The notes below the pieces were generated by a model. That model ran no database searches. It had not been told where the DNA came from and was given only the letters and a program-made list of their open reading frames with translations. 64,000 nucleotides of DNA from Vicia villosa (taxonomy: Eukaryota > Streptophyta > Magnoliopsida > Fabales > Fabaceae), in contig NW_026705391.1 in the NCBI RefSeq assembly GCF_029867415.1, forward strand, positions 62,001 to 126,000, in the 5' to 3' direction. Position numbers and translations under genes: made by a program. Shown piece after piece: positions 10,319 through 21,587 of the stretch. Each line of letters begins with the position of its first letter. The first letter of the stretch is position 1.

Positions 10319-12796
10319 CTAGATTAACTTCAAGATCTCATCATTTTCTTTCGCTTGAACATCATTGGTCGGATGATTGTCTTGCCTATGTGGTACTTCC
10401 TCCGAAGGTTTCTCCACATTTTCTGTTGTTCTGTTGAAGACTCGTCCACTTCTGGTGACTCGACTAACATCAGCAATGTTGACAACAGACGGTAATGGTA
10501 TCTCCTTACCATTTTCAACGAATGTAGCGTTGTACTTGTATGGTATAGCCTTGCTGGACTCATACGGTACAGGACCTGGTAAGTAGATGACTAATGGAGC
10601 AATTGCTGTCTTCCTGCTGTCATACTCAACTTGCATTGGTTCAACTTGATTAATTTGAGGAGATACGGTAAAGACTTCGTCATCTTCTCTGTTGGCAAGA
10701 ACAGTAATGGTATTGTCATCCATCAGCTTTTGAATGTCGTTGCGAACACGCAAACATCCTTGTGAATTTCTTCGACAAATTCTGCATCTACTGTAAGCGT
10801 GGAAATCTGTTCCAAAGTAGGCAAGTCCATTTAAAGTTTTATGGAACCTGACTACCGATCCTTCGAGATCTTCAACTTTGTAGATTTTGTATTCTCCTGG
10901 ACATCCTTGAACCATGTTGATGTCATGTTCAGTTCTGACTCGGATATGTTGAATCCATCCTAAGTCCATTTGTTCTTGTAATGCAGCTTGAACTACGGCA
11001 CATCCTTGATTATTCTTTGGACAAATATCGCATGTGAAGTAGTTGTGAGGTGGTACATGGCCGTACCCAGCTTGTTTAGCGTGCATCTTGACAAGATTTT
11101 CCCCTATCTGACGAATGTCGTAGATTTGAATGACGTTAGGGTGTTGATCTATCAGATTTACTGAAGCTTCTTTATGCTGCGGCAAAGGAATTGCTTGGAC
11201 GTTTGGACTAGTATCTTTGAAGGATAGCATTCCGCTCTTCACTAATCGTTGGACGTCAATCTTGAAAGGGAAACAGTTCTCAATATTGTGACCTGGTGCC
11301 CCCTGATGATAGGGACAGGATTGGTCAGCCTTATACCATGGTGAGGAACTGTTTGTAGGATTTGGAGGACTCCTTGTCTGAATGAGTCCTTTTGCCAGTA
11401 ATGTTGGAAACAATTCCGCATACGGCATTGGTACGGGGTCAAAGGCAGGATACCTTGGAGCCCGATTGTTGTAATTTGGAGGTCGAACCTGCTGCTGAGG
11501 TTGCTGCGACCTTTGTTGAATTTGTTGTTGCGAAACCGGAGGTTGATAAGCTGGCGCTGAGTTAACAACCGGAGTTATTGCTGCAACTTGAGGTTGAAAT
11601 TTCTTCTTGATTTTGTGCAAGACATTGCTGACATCTTGATCCTTTTTCTTCTGGAAAGAACTTCCATACTTCCTTGGACCAATAGAAGATTCTGGTTCTT
11701 TGTTCAAGCGTCCTTCCCGAACTGCTTCTTCTAAACGTACACCCATGTTTACCATCTCGGTAAAGTCACTTGGTGCACTTGCAACCATTCGTCCGTAGTA
11801 AAATGGACTCAAAGTTTTGAGATAGATTTTTGTCATTTCTTTCTCTTCAAGTGGTGGATAAATTTGAGCAGCAACTTCACGCCATCTCTGAGCGTATTCC
11901 TTGAAGCTTTCTCTATCCTTTTGAGTCATGGCCCGGAGTTGATCTCTGTCGAGAGCCATATCCAGATTGTACTTATACTGTTTGACGAAGGCCTCTCCGA
12001 GGTCTCGAAAAGTACGAATTTCTGAACTGTCCAAGTTCATGTACCATTTGAGTGCAGCACCAGTCAGGCTGTCTTGAAAATAATGAATGAGTAATTGTTG
12101 ATTATCAGTCTGAGTTGACATTCTTCGAGCGTACATTACGAGATGACTTTGTGGGCATGAATTCCCTTTGTACTTCTCGAAATCTGGTACTTTGAATTTG
12201 TGAGGAATCTTAACATTTGGAACCAGACAGAGGTCTGCAGCATTCTTTCCAAATAAATCTTGTCCTCGAAGAGTCTTGAGTTCCTTCTGCATTTGCAGAA
12301 ACTGTTCTTGGAACTCGTCCAATCTTTCATACACGCCAGCGTCCTCACTGGGAGCGTGATGATATACTTGTCCGCCCTGTGGAGGAAAAGTATGCATAAT
12401 CGGCCGTGGAGAAACCATGACAGCAGATCTTGGAATCTCAGCATTCTGTTGTGTGAAACCCATTGCCGTTGCTCTTGGAACTTCAATTTCCAGAGGTTTG
12501 TAACCCTCCGGTGGTTGCATCTCCATTGTAGCTCTTGGAACTTCAGAAGCTGGGGGTATGTACCCTTTTGGAGTAAAGTTATACGGCATGCCCCAAGGTC
12601 GATCGGGTGGCATGGCATACTGAGGAATAGGAGTAGAAACAATCTCGGAAACCACAGTCCTTTGTGGTTCTTCTGGCGTTGGTCGATTCTGTGCAACTAC
12701 CAGGGCTTCTACCATGTTATTGAGCCTTTCAATAGCATCTTTGAGAGTATTAACCTCTTCTCTGAGTTCTCCATTCTCTTGCTCAAAGTCTTCCAT
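10319..12796 (-). CDS. gag: Ogre-1 Gag, 825 residues
   Basis: Gag forms the virus-like particle in the cytoplasm and packages element RNA. The N-terminus is a predicted coiled coil (residues about 1-40), followed by a proline-rich segment (about 45-150). A retrotransposon gag core follows at about 205-350, recognisable by HYFQDSLTGAALKWY and ESFKEYAQRWREVAAQI. A basic, glutamine-rich linker precedes a variant zinc knuckle of the form C-x2-H-x5-H-x4-C (CPYHQGAPGHNIENC). Two further cysteine clusters follow (CDICPKNNQGC and CRICRRNSQGC), which look like a duplicated motif. The frame ends at a TAG at 10321-10319, but the same frame continues open into the protease. The TAG therefore either is a mutation or marks a readthrough point; the other nonsense codons in this copy favour mutation. 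Confidence 0.9.
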   Translation of the reverse strand: MEDFEQENGELREEVNTLKDAIERLNNMVEALVVAQNRPTPEEPQRTVVSEIVSTPIPQYAMPPDRPWGMPYNFTPKGYIPPASEVPRATMEMQPPEGYKPLEIEVPRATAMGFTQQNAEIPRSAVMVSPRPIMHTFPPQGGQVYHHAPSEDAGVYERLDEFQEQFLQMQKELKTLRGQDLFGKNAADLCLVPNVKIPHKFKVPDFEKYKGNSCPQSHLVMYARRMSTQTDNQQLLIHYFQDSLTGAALKWYMNLDSSEIRTFRDLGEAFVKQYKYNLDMALDRDQLRAMTQKDRESFKEYAQRWREVAAQIYPPLEEKEMTKIYLKTLSPFYYGRMVASAPSDFTEMVNMGVRLEEAVREGRLNKEPESSIGPRKYGSSFQKKKDQDVSNVLHKIKKKFQPQVAAITPVVNSAPAYQPPVSQQQIQQRSQQPQQQVRPPNYNNRAPRYPAFDPVPMPYAELFPTLLAKGLIQTRSPPNPTNSSSPWYKADQSCPYHQGAPGHNIENCFPFKIDVQRLVKSGMLSFKDTSPNVQAIPLPQHKEASVNLIDQHPNVIQIYDIRQIGENLVKMHAKQAGYGHVPPHNYFTCDICPKNNQGCAVVQAALQEQMDLGWIQHIRVRTEHDINMVQGCPGEYKIYKVEDLEGSVVRFHKTLNGLAYFGTDFHAYSRCRICRRNSQGCLRVRNDIQKLMDDNTITVLANREDDEVFTVSPQINQVEPMQVEYDSRKTAIAPLVIYLPGPVPYESSKAIPYKYNATFVENGKEIPLPSVVNIADVSRVTRSGRVFNRTTENVEKPSEEVPHRQDNHPTNDVQAKENDEILKLI

Positions 12797-13085
12797 TCTT
12801 TTCTTGCGACTTGAACGAGTGTTGTATGGATGAGACAGCTTGAAAGTCTTGGTTCACCTCCTTCTCCTCCTCTCTTTCTGGAGAAAGGAAAGTGACTATT
12901 AGATCCGCGACAATTCTCGTGTCAGTGCGTACGACTAAAGCGATGTATGATATGCAATTAAGTTAATATTTTTCAAGGAAACACCATAATTACGTTATGA
13001 AACATCAAACTTTTATTAATTAAGCGAAAACGCCGTTTTTACACACTTTGAAAAGGGAAATACAGAGAAACTGAGAGAAAGGACT

Positions 13086-14522
13086 CTAAAACTTTGACGA
13101 AGAGCCGACTTCACGTTCTAACATCTTCTTCTGTTTCTTGAGCTGAGCGTTCTCTGACGTGAGCTGATCGATAATCCAGGAAGCAGGAGGGATATGATGA
13201 GAAAGTGACGTTTTTGACACTTGTCGATCGAGTACTTCAAGTAACTCATCCTTCCTTCTTAGGATGTTATGAATCTCAACGTTTTCCGTGTTGACGATTC
13301 GATACTTGTTCCTCCAAGCATTCCTTTCTTGACATACCTTGTTTAATGCCGCTTGCAGTTTTTCAACATCGGTGGAGAAAAGGTAAATTGGTTCCCTTAG
13401 GGGAATAGGTTCTTGATGTTGATATGGCATCCTGAGCTTGAATGCTCTGACGCGTACCCATTGAAGGTAAGGATCCAGGGAGATGCAAAGATGTTTTCCT
13501 AACAATCTTCTCCCTTTGCTGTGAACAAGACGCCAGGCTTGGACAATTTCCTTCTTCAGCATGTTGCCATGATCGTCGATGTTCTCGAAGAACAGACCCT
13601 CCAATTGGATGTTACTTGGTATATTTTTCATGGGATAGCCGTATTGACGACGGGCTAAAGCTGGATTGTAACTGATTCCTCCCTTAGTTCCAATAAGGGG
13701 TATGTTGGGAAAACTTCCGCAACTGAAGATGATCTTGGTTTCGTCGTTGTCAGGACTACACCACTCAATGTCCGTATGAGTGAGGGACATGATTTTCTGT
13801 GACCAGTAAAGGCCATCCCTCATGTTCCAGAAAGTGCTAGACTTCGGCAGGTGCGAAACGAACCATTCGTATAACAACGGTACGCAACATGTGATTAATC
13901 CTCCTCGCTGCAGGTTTCTTGAATGCACAGAGTGATAAGCATCCGCAAGCAAGGTTGGAACTGGATTTCCAATTAAGAAGATCTTAATTGCATTGATGTC
14001 GAAGAAATCGTTAATGTTAGGGAACAAAAACAATCCGTAGATAAGCAAAGCCAAGATTTCCTCAAAAGCGCTCATATCTTGGATGCTGACAAAGTACCGA
14101 GCTTGATCAAACAGGAATTTGGAGGGCAACCCTTGAATTCCTCCTCTACTCACCATATGAGTTCTGATGTCGACTACGTTCAAAGGAGTAGTTGCAGCAA
14201 TGATAATGTCGTCAGGATTCTTTTCCAAACCGGAGTACGGATCTTGCGCGTACACGGGTATTCCAATCAGACGAGAGTACTCCTCCAACGTAGGCATGAG
14301 CTGATAATCTGGAAAGGTGAAGCAGTGATACGTTGGATCGTAAAACTGTACCAAGGTGGGAAGGATCCCATCCACAATGTTGGTATTGAGCAAAGGCAGA
14401 AGTTTTCCATACTTCTCTTTGAAAGCCTAGGGGTTGACCACCAGTTTTCCGAGCTTTCCCAGTTCCTCGACCTGGGGAATCTTGAAGGTGTATTTCCTAG
14501 CTATCTTTCTCCCATAATCCAT
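13086..14522 (-). pseudogene. Ogre ORF1 (extra ORF upstream of gag), one nonsense codon
   Basis: Ogre elements carry an additional ORF upstream of gag whose product is of uncertain function and resembles plant mobile domain-like proteins. The natural start appears to be the ATG at 14522-14520. A TAG at 14429-14427 interrupts the frame at codon 32. From there the same frame is open to 13086, giving 435 residues from the first downstream start at 14393. Visible content includes a motif FTFPDYQLMPTLEEYSRLIG near the N-terminus and a charged, probably coiled-coil C-terminus (ENAQLKKQKKMLEREV). The leading 31 codons look normal, so the TAG is best read as a point mutation. ORF1 precedes gag by about 0.3 kb in the same direction. 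Identification as Ogre ORF1 relies on position and general resemblance. Confidence 0.75.
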
Positions 14523-15316
14523 GGTATAGATCCTTAAGTCCTTTCTCCGTTTCTCTCTTTCTATGAAGTTTAAAACGTTCGTTATTTAGTTTCCTTGAAA
14601 AACGACTCGAAAAAGACTCTTTTTGTTTTTAGTTGTTATTAATGAATGATGCACGAATGCATGAATGCACACACAGAAGTTTTAAACAAACATGACGCTG
14701 AAGGGTATAGTGGTCATGAAGTCAAAACGCAAACCTCGCCCCAATGGTAAACTAAGGATAAGGATTTTTGTACCTGTAGAACGGGTTCTAGGGGTCTCAG
14801 AGTTTTTGCTCAACCTTAAAGATACGTTGATTGGTATCTATAAGAGAGTTTTCTCTGAGTGTAGTATCTGCGTGACAATTAATTTCGTAATCACCGCTCT
14901 ACGTCCTAAAAAAGGCTTTAAGTGGGGTTAATGTGTTTCTAGGTCCTCCTGGTACAAATCAGTCTCGGAATGCATTGGCGCAGTTAATCACAACCAGCCA
15001 GGCAAATCCCAAGAGTAGAATTGTGAACCAAGATTAGAGGGTCTTCACCGGGAAGACATCCTCCATCCTATCTTATGTTGCACTCAAATCCGGATATAGG
15101 ATTTCTCACCACAAGGGGGAATCAAGCCCTTTCCCGATACAGAATAAACAAAATAAACAAATATAAATGCAGCAAACACATGAAATGACACAGAGGTTAG
15201 GCAGGACCTCTCTTGTTTGAGGGGGAATTTGGCATCCCTAATTCCTCATTGGGGCTGGACCAGCAACAGGTCAACCATTGGTTTGGATGAAAAACCAAGG
15301 TTTTTAACTCTTATAT
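14523..15316 (-). other. Ogre-1 untranslated leader
   Basis: This is the segment between the primer binding site and ORF1. No convincing coding sequence is seen; short ORFs here have no recognisable content. It contains a TTCACCGGGAAGACATCCTC block near 15047 that recurs in the LTR near 17732. Confidence 0.6.
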
Positions 15317-15333
15317 CCCCAGCAGAGTCGCCA
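15317..15333 (-). other. Ogre-1 primer binding site
   Basis: The minus strand reads TGGCGACTCTGCTGGGG. It begins with TGG, the complement of a tRNA CCA end, and lies just inside the 5' LTR. From family knowledge, Ogre/Tat elements use a tRNA-Arg type primer with this kind of sequence. Related sites occur in element A (49139-49155) and element B (37596-37612). Confidence 0.85.
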
Positions 15334-16279
15334 TTTTTATGGGGTGTCGTTTTTTTTACCTCCCCGTTTCACTTGGGAGGACGGCACGCTAGACCCTTCA
15401 CGCGAAATTTGGAAGGAGAATGCGCCCGTGGTGGGATGAATTTAATTTCAGTTCTTCCTACGATATCACACGAACTTTCTTATTTGTCCTACGAGTAGGA
15501 AAGGGGAAAAAAGATCTCAACTAAACCCTAGGAGTTTGCTAAGTGTGGGGATTACACCTAGACTAGAAATTCTGGAGTCCGGGAGGTCGGTTATACATAG
15601 GGAAGTGTTTAAACACCCTACATATCTGTAGTACTCTACAGGAACCTTCTTTGTGTCATTGTGTTTGTGCTGCTAATGATTATTGGGAAAGTTTCTCCTT
15701 TGTGTTAGGAGAAGGAATTGAATTGAATAAAAGAAAGACAGACAGACTGACTGACTATTTTTGGTATTTTATTAGCTCGCTGAGGTTCCTTGTGAACCTC
15801 ATGCCTACATATCCCTAGTGGAAGTCAGAGCTTAATGTAGTTCGGGGAACTAATTAATTATTAATTGTTTTTGGGTGCCTTGCTTGAAGCTCAAGGTTGA
15901 AGCTTGAATTAAATCTCTGTTTACAGTAAAGAGACATGAAGTCATCTTTACAGAGAGGTATTTCTACTATTCCACCACAAACATTTTGAAAGAGTGACAA
16001 AATAACTGGATTCATTTCATTAAGAGAGTGACCTTACTTGTGTGTTTGCAAGTATGCTAGTATCTCTTGCATGAAAGAAAGATGCTCGTCCAAATTAGGG
16101 AAAGTGTACAAGTCTGGGGATGTGCCAGAGCATGTCTTTCAGAGTCCTAAATGGGAGACTTGATTAAAATTGAAATTGAAATTGAAATGTTGAAATGTTT
16201 GTTTGTTTGAATGTGGTAGAGTAGTAGAAATATCTCTCTATAGAGATAAGCTATGTCTATCTATTGTATAAAAGATTTG

Positions 16280-17140
16280 ACTTTTTAGCTGGCTTGTATG
16301 AGGCCCAAGCTTGAGGCTTTTTGATTGATTGATTATGATTATGACTCTGGGAGAAAACTCCACTGGGGATTAATTTACAAGAGATTTTTATGTTCTATAC
16401 AAAGCCCAGAATTGAGGCTGACTCTACTTGGGGAGTGTTTATTTTGATGGATTTTATTTGGTGTTCTGTACAAAGCCCAGAATTGAGGCTGACTCTAACT
16501 AGGGGGAAATATTATTTTCTGCCTTGTATAAAGCCCAAGGTTGTGGCAGACTCTTAAATAAACTGAGTATGGATGACTCTATGGGAAAAGATCCTAGATG
16601 TTAGGAATCTTTGATACATGAAATATGGTTTATCTGCCTTGTACAAAGCCCAAGGTTGTGGCTACTGAACAATGAAGGACTCACTAGGGGAGACTCTATT
16701 ATCTGCCTTGTACAATGCCCAAGGTTGAGGCTGACTATTAACAGGGAGTTTTATTGTTTTGGTGCCTTGTATGAAGCCCAAGGTTGAGGCTAACTATTTT
16801 TGTTGGATTTTGACTCTATTGAAGGATTTATTTATTAAAAGACTGATTTTTGGAAGCTAACCCTTTCCGGGGATTTTGACTCAGCTGGAGAAATTGTCTG
16901 TTAAAAGACTGATTTTTGTCATGTTTTTGGAGGCTGACCCTTTCCAGGGGTTTTGACTCTTTTGGGGAAATTATCTCCTAAGAGAAATGAATCTTTGGTT
17001 TTTAAAGAAGTGATTTTGGAGGCTAACCCTTTCTAGGGGTTTTTGTTAAAATGAAAGAATGTGTGGAGGCTAACCCTTTCCAGGGGTTTTTATTAAAAAT
17101 GAAAGAATGTGTGGAGGCTAACCCTTTCCAGGGGTTTTGT
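16280..17140. repeat. Dispersed short repeats inside Ogre-1 LTR
   Basis: Two motif families alternate. GCCCAAGGTTGAGGCTGACT-like units occur about seven times between 16290 and 16800, and GGCTAACCCTTTCCAGGGG-like units occur about five times between 16853 and 17130. The last three of the latter are near-perfect tandem copies about 50 bp apart. No coding sense is seen. Confidence 0.7.
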
Positions 17141-17827
17141 TAAAATGAATGGCAGAAAGATTATCTAATGGAGACTTCTTGTTTAAAGCCCAAGATGAAG
17201 GCTGACACTTGCTGAGGATAAGCAAACATGGATCCTAGACTCTGCTAAGGAAGATTGATGAAGATAAGGGTGACAGAGACTGTCCATGTCTCTCATTCCA
17301 AAAGGTGTACTCAATGTAAAATTGAGACAAACTTAGCTTGTTTAAAGTCTGGTTTAAATTGGAAGAAACTCACCAGGGTATGTTAAAAGGTGACTAAAGA
17401 CCTGTTCCTATGTTTGTAAGAAACCTGATGGGTCCTTGTATACAAGCTCAAGAGGAAGCTGGAAATGCTTTTAAGAAGCCTGTGGGTCCTTGTACAAAGC
17501 CCAAGAGGAGGCTAATCGAGGGTCATCGAGGGTCCTTGTTATAGCACAAGAGAAAGCTATGTGGTTTTGAACTTATTTTGGCTTTAAGCAAATGGGTAAG
17601 AGGTTTCACCGGGAATAATTCCTCTTTGGGTGGATGTGTCCTATTTTGGGTTCTAAGGTTTTTGCCAAGATGTTTCACCGGGAATAATTCATCTCGGGAG
17701 TTTGAACTACATATCTCTAATTAGGAAAGAGCCTTCACCGGGAAGACATTCTCAATACTAGGCCATATTCCTATAATATATATATAGTTTAACTGTCCTA
17801 GGGTTTACACTCAAACGTAGTTCTAAA

Positions 17828-17829
<2 letters not shown>

Positions 17830-17904
<75 letters not shown>
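17830..17904. repeat. TA microsatellite (75 bp)
   Basis: Uninterrupted alternating A and T within the Ogre-1 LTR. Its length is likely variable between copies and individuals. Confidence 0.95.
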
Positions 17905-17909
<5 letters not shown>

Positions 17910-18715
17910 GTTCTATATTTGACAGTAATTTAAATAAAGACTGTAAATTGAAAGCTTGTAAAGCCTAACCTGGATGGAGTGGAGGCCTTTGAAGAAGTAT
18001 GTACAAAGCCTTACCAGCAATTGATGGATAACAGTTGAATATATATGATAAACAGTTAATGGTTTTTGAAAACAGAAGAAGTGAAGATGGACAAGGTCAC
18101 ATAGGTATCTGAAGAGTTTCACCGGGAATAATGCCCTTCAAATACCAAAAGAATGTTTTGAAAACAGAAAGAAGATTTTGTAAATACAGTTTTTGAAAAC
18201 AAACTATGAAAAGAAAGAAGGTGTTGGGTCTTACACTCTAATAGAGGCCCACTTGAAAATGATTTACTGTTTTATGAGAAACAGTTGAAAATGATTGAAA
18301 TGATATAAGGTTTTGTTGTTTGAAAACCTTAATCGTTGGTTTGATCGGAGATTGAAAACAGTTTTGCAAATTGACAAAAGTCAACTTAATTAAGGCAAAG
18401 ATGAAATCTATACCTAATTAAGACCTAAATAAATAGGGTTTTATCATAACATTATTCACAAAGTAATTAGGTTAAAACAAAATGAATATATTTTAAAGTA
18501 TTTAAGAAAACATTTAAAACATACTATTTTAAACCTAATTAGAATACATGAAATAAATAATATTTTTTTATGATTTTTTTGGTTATTCATAAAATAGGTA
18601 TATTAAATAACAAGTGTGTGAAAAATGAAGTGAAAATGAATTAATTTGATAGGTGAATTAATTGTGTGAAGTTTGTGAGAAAAATGAAAGAAAATGGGTG
18701 TTAAAAAAATAGTTT

Positions 18716-18787
18716 GGCCCTTGGAGGATTTGAACCCACGCCCTCTAGGTCATACACTCAAAACAAACACCACTGAGCCAACGCGCG
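18716..18787 (-). other. tRNA-like module a in Ogre-1 5' LTR
   Basis: This is a copy of the module at 466-537, with the B-box core at 18736-18726 and the A-box core at 18780-18770. It lies about 1.1 kb downstream of the TATA box, so it would be within the element transcript. Confidence 0.55.
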
Positions 18788-18881
18788 TGTGGTGATAGCA
18801 AACTGGCTTCAATGCAATTCATATATTGCTCAAGTGTATAGGAGCAAAAAAAAAAAGAAAATAAAATCATAAGGTCTGAGG

Positions 18882-18957
18882 CGAGGGGGATTCGAACCCC
18901 AGACCTTGGGCATGAGGAGACTAAGAGCGCATGTGAGGCCACTAGAGCAAACGATGA
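18882..18957 (-). other. tRNA-like module b in Ogre-1 5' LTR
   Basis: This is a copy of the module at 630-705. The B box GGTTCGAATCC is intact (18898-18888). The A-box copy differs by one base from the 3' LTR. Confidence 0.57.
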
Positions 18958-19897
18958 ATTCGTTTGTAAAACACAAACCATTCAAAATAAAATAAACTTG
19001 GCCCTCAGATTTGAAATTTGCGCGCCACCACCATTATCATCTTCTTCCTCAAGCTCCAACAATTTGAATTTCTGAACTCTCTCAATTCTCAACCATTTGC
19101 AACGATATAAAGACCAAACTTGCTCTAAATTCACTCACGATTCTAGATATATAACTATTATGAATTTATATTAACTATATCTAGTGATTTATCTAAAATA
19201 CGTGAAGAACCCTAAAATTTGGAATTCAAATTAAATGACTATACTGAAGCATAAATGACTGATGATAGAGGGTTTTTAATCCTCTTATGATGCTGAATAG
19301 AATGGTGTTGAGTTTTAGCCAGAAAGATACACGAATCAAAGAGGTGGAGTTGAGAAACTTACATCTGAAAATGAAGGTCGTGAGGATGTTAGAGAGCACC
19401 TGGGCTTGTATGAATGATCCCAAAAGCTTCCTTGGGACTCAGTGATGCTAACTGAATGCCTATTGTAACTTCAATTCTCCTGAATTGCTCTATGGACCTC
19501 CCTCGATTTGAGCTTCAAGTGAACATGGAGGATGATGAATCTGCAGTTACAGATGAGCTGCGACCATCTAGATAGCTCCACTACCTCCTATGGAATGTGC
19601 CTGGATGCTTGGCTTTGTTGGAAACCTTCTGAATTGCTCTATGGACCTCCAACTGCAACAGCTCCAAAGTGAGAGCAACAATGGCGTTCCCTCACTTACA
19701 GAAATGATCCAGGTGCTTGGATCACCTCAAATGAACCCCCTTGAGATGTTAGAATGCTTACTTTCCAAAGATAAGCTCTGGTTTGAAGAAAACGATTCTT
19801 CTTGCCAAAGAACTTTGAAAAACAATAAGCATGAGAAGAGAAAGAGAAAGCAAGGAATATGGTTGCTTTGGTGTGTTTTCTGAATGAGAAAGAGCCC

Positions 19898-19908
19898 TCT
19901 ATTTATAG
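19898..19908 (-). promoter_or_regulatory. Ogre-1 LTR TATA box (5' LTR copy)
   Basis: The minus strand reads CTATAAATAGA, identical to the copy at 1646-1656. In the 5' LTR this is the likely promoter of the element, with start of transcription near 19870. Confidence 0.68.
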
Positions 19909-21449
19909 GCAAATGGTTCAGTACTGATTGAGAGAGTGAGCTTGCTTAGTGAAGTGAGTTTGGTTTCTTAGCCATAAAGAAATTTCAAAGAATATCCAAG
20001 TGCGATCATTGCATTTTCGAGCCAGCTCCCTATCCATTGATTCTATCTGATCTTAGGGAACATTTCAGATACAAAGTGAGCTCTAATTGGTTGGTGAGAA
20101 GATTCCTTGGGTGATTCATCAATTTGCCATAAATTCTCAAATGTAATCATTACATAATCACATGTTCTTGTTTTAGGAATCTTCCTCAATTATCATGGCA
20201 TGGTGAAAATGAATGCATGGCATGCTTTCAGATGTGTTATGGGTCGTGTAGCATCCATAATTGAGGTCATGTGCACAAAATTGCAAAGTTCAAAAATGAT
20301 GCATGACCTATAATTTCACTTCATGAGGCCAACTTTGAACAAGCATAACTCCTAGCTCAAAATGAATTTGGAGAAGGTTGAACACAATTTGGAAAGCCCT
20401 AAACATCTACTTCAAATCATTAGTTTGGAGTTTCTTCAGAATCCTTTGGCAAATTTGTGAAAAATGAGGCCAAAGTTGGAAGAAAACTAGGTTAAAACAC
20501 TTAGAAAATTTTCTAAGTGTTTATGACCTAAAACTTCAAAATTTCCAAAACTCTTAAATGATTGATCTTTTGAAAAAAGTTCCATTGTAAGATGTTGTTT
20601 TATTTTGCAAGATCTACAACTTTCATGTTGGAAGTTTTTTGAGTTGTGTAGGTGAAATTTTGAGTTCCCACAATGCCCTCAAAAACCCTAATTCCCAACT
20701 TTTTGCTCCTTGAAGATTCTTCTTGAATTTCTTTGGTCAAATGACTTTAATATCCATATATTGATGATATTGATCCTTGAAAGTCATGGTTTGACCAAAA
20801 ATCTTAAAAGTCAAAGGTGATCCCATACAGTTGACTTTTTCCAGATAAAGTGAGATTTGGACTTTTGTGTAGAATCAAGATCTTCTCCTCAAATGAGTGA
20901 TGTAAATGGGTTATATTGAGGTGGTAAAAGTTCTTGAATCATGTCTTGAGTTTTGGATCCATGCCTCTGATTAAAAGTCAACTATCCTGGTGAATTAGGT
21001 CAAAAACCCTAATTGTCGACCAGATGAAAATGATGACTGTAGACTTTGAATTGAGGTGTAATGTCCAGTGGATCTTGTTATATGAGCTATTTGAAGATGA
21101 TTGATGTCTTTGAATGATCCCCTGGGGCTTTTTAGGGTTTCCCAAAGGTGATTCCTGATTTTAGTCCTTGATAGGCTCAAAAGCCCTAGTCTGGTGACCT
21201 GAGTAAATCTGTATTCAGAGGACTGGGTGTCTAATCAATCATAGGTGAGAAAATTAAGCTCTTGAGTCCTATGATTATGTTAGAGACTAATTCTTCTACT
21301 GATTGATCCTTTGCCTGAGTTTTCTTGTCTTTGAGCATCCTCGATTAAATGCCAGATGAAGAAGTGACTGCTTTGGGCACTAGTTTTGACCTGATGAAAA
21401 TCCTGAAGATATGTCATCTCAGGGGGGTCAAAAATTAGGGTATGACAAG

Positions 21450-21587
21450 GGTGATGTAGTGTTTGAGCATGTTGATAGCAAAAATCAACTTGCCGACATT
21501 TTTACAAAACCACTAGCTACCGAGCCCTTCTTTCACATCCGTAGGGAACTTGGCGTCCTTGATATATCGGATAGGCTGCAACTATGA
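21450..21587 (+). pseudogene. Maximus/SIRE-type copia pol, RNase H tail
   Basis: Forty-five codons are open right up to the Ogre-1 LTR edge and end in TGA. The reading includes FEHVDSKNQLADIFTKPL, the conserved C-terminal Ty1/copia RNase H block, then FFHIRRELGVLDIS, typical of the SIRE/Maximus lineage. The upstream pol was separated from it by the Ogre-1 insertion and should lie left of the window. Confidence 0.88.

Larger units (their letters stand above)
15340..21447 (-). mobile_element. Ogre-1 5' LTR (about 6.1 kb)
   Basis: This is the complete right-hand LTR of the minus-strand Ogre element. It starts at 21447 (minus TGTCATACCC) and ends next to the primer binding site at 15317-15333. 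The exact inner edge could be 15340 or 15345, since both give a TG on the plus strand. It duplicates 1-3195 over its first 3.2 kb (minus sense). The remaining 2.9 kb holds imperfect short repeats, a TA microsatellite, and several copies of a TTCACCGGGAA motif that also occurs in the leader at about 15048. Such long LTRs are typical of Ogre elements in legumes. The 5 bases outside it (21448-21452, AGGGT) would be one copy of the target duplication; the other is left of the window. Confidence 0.88.

Noticed and set aside
12260..12814. Plus-strand ORF of 184 residues
   Set aside because: It is antisense to the Ogre gag; a shadow of the gag reading frame.
14692..15498. Two short plus-strand ORFs in the Ogre leader and LTR edge
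   Set aside because: They are antisense to the element, span the primer binding site and show no recognisable content.
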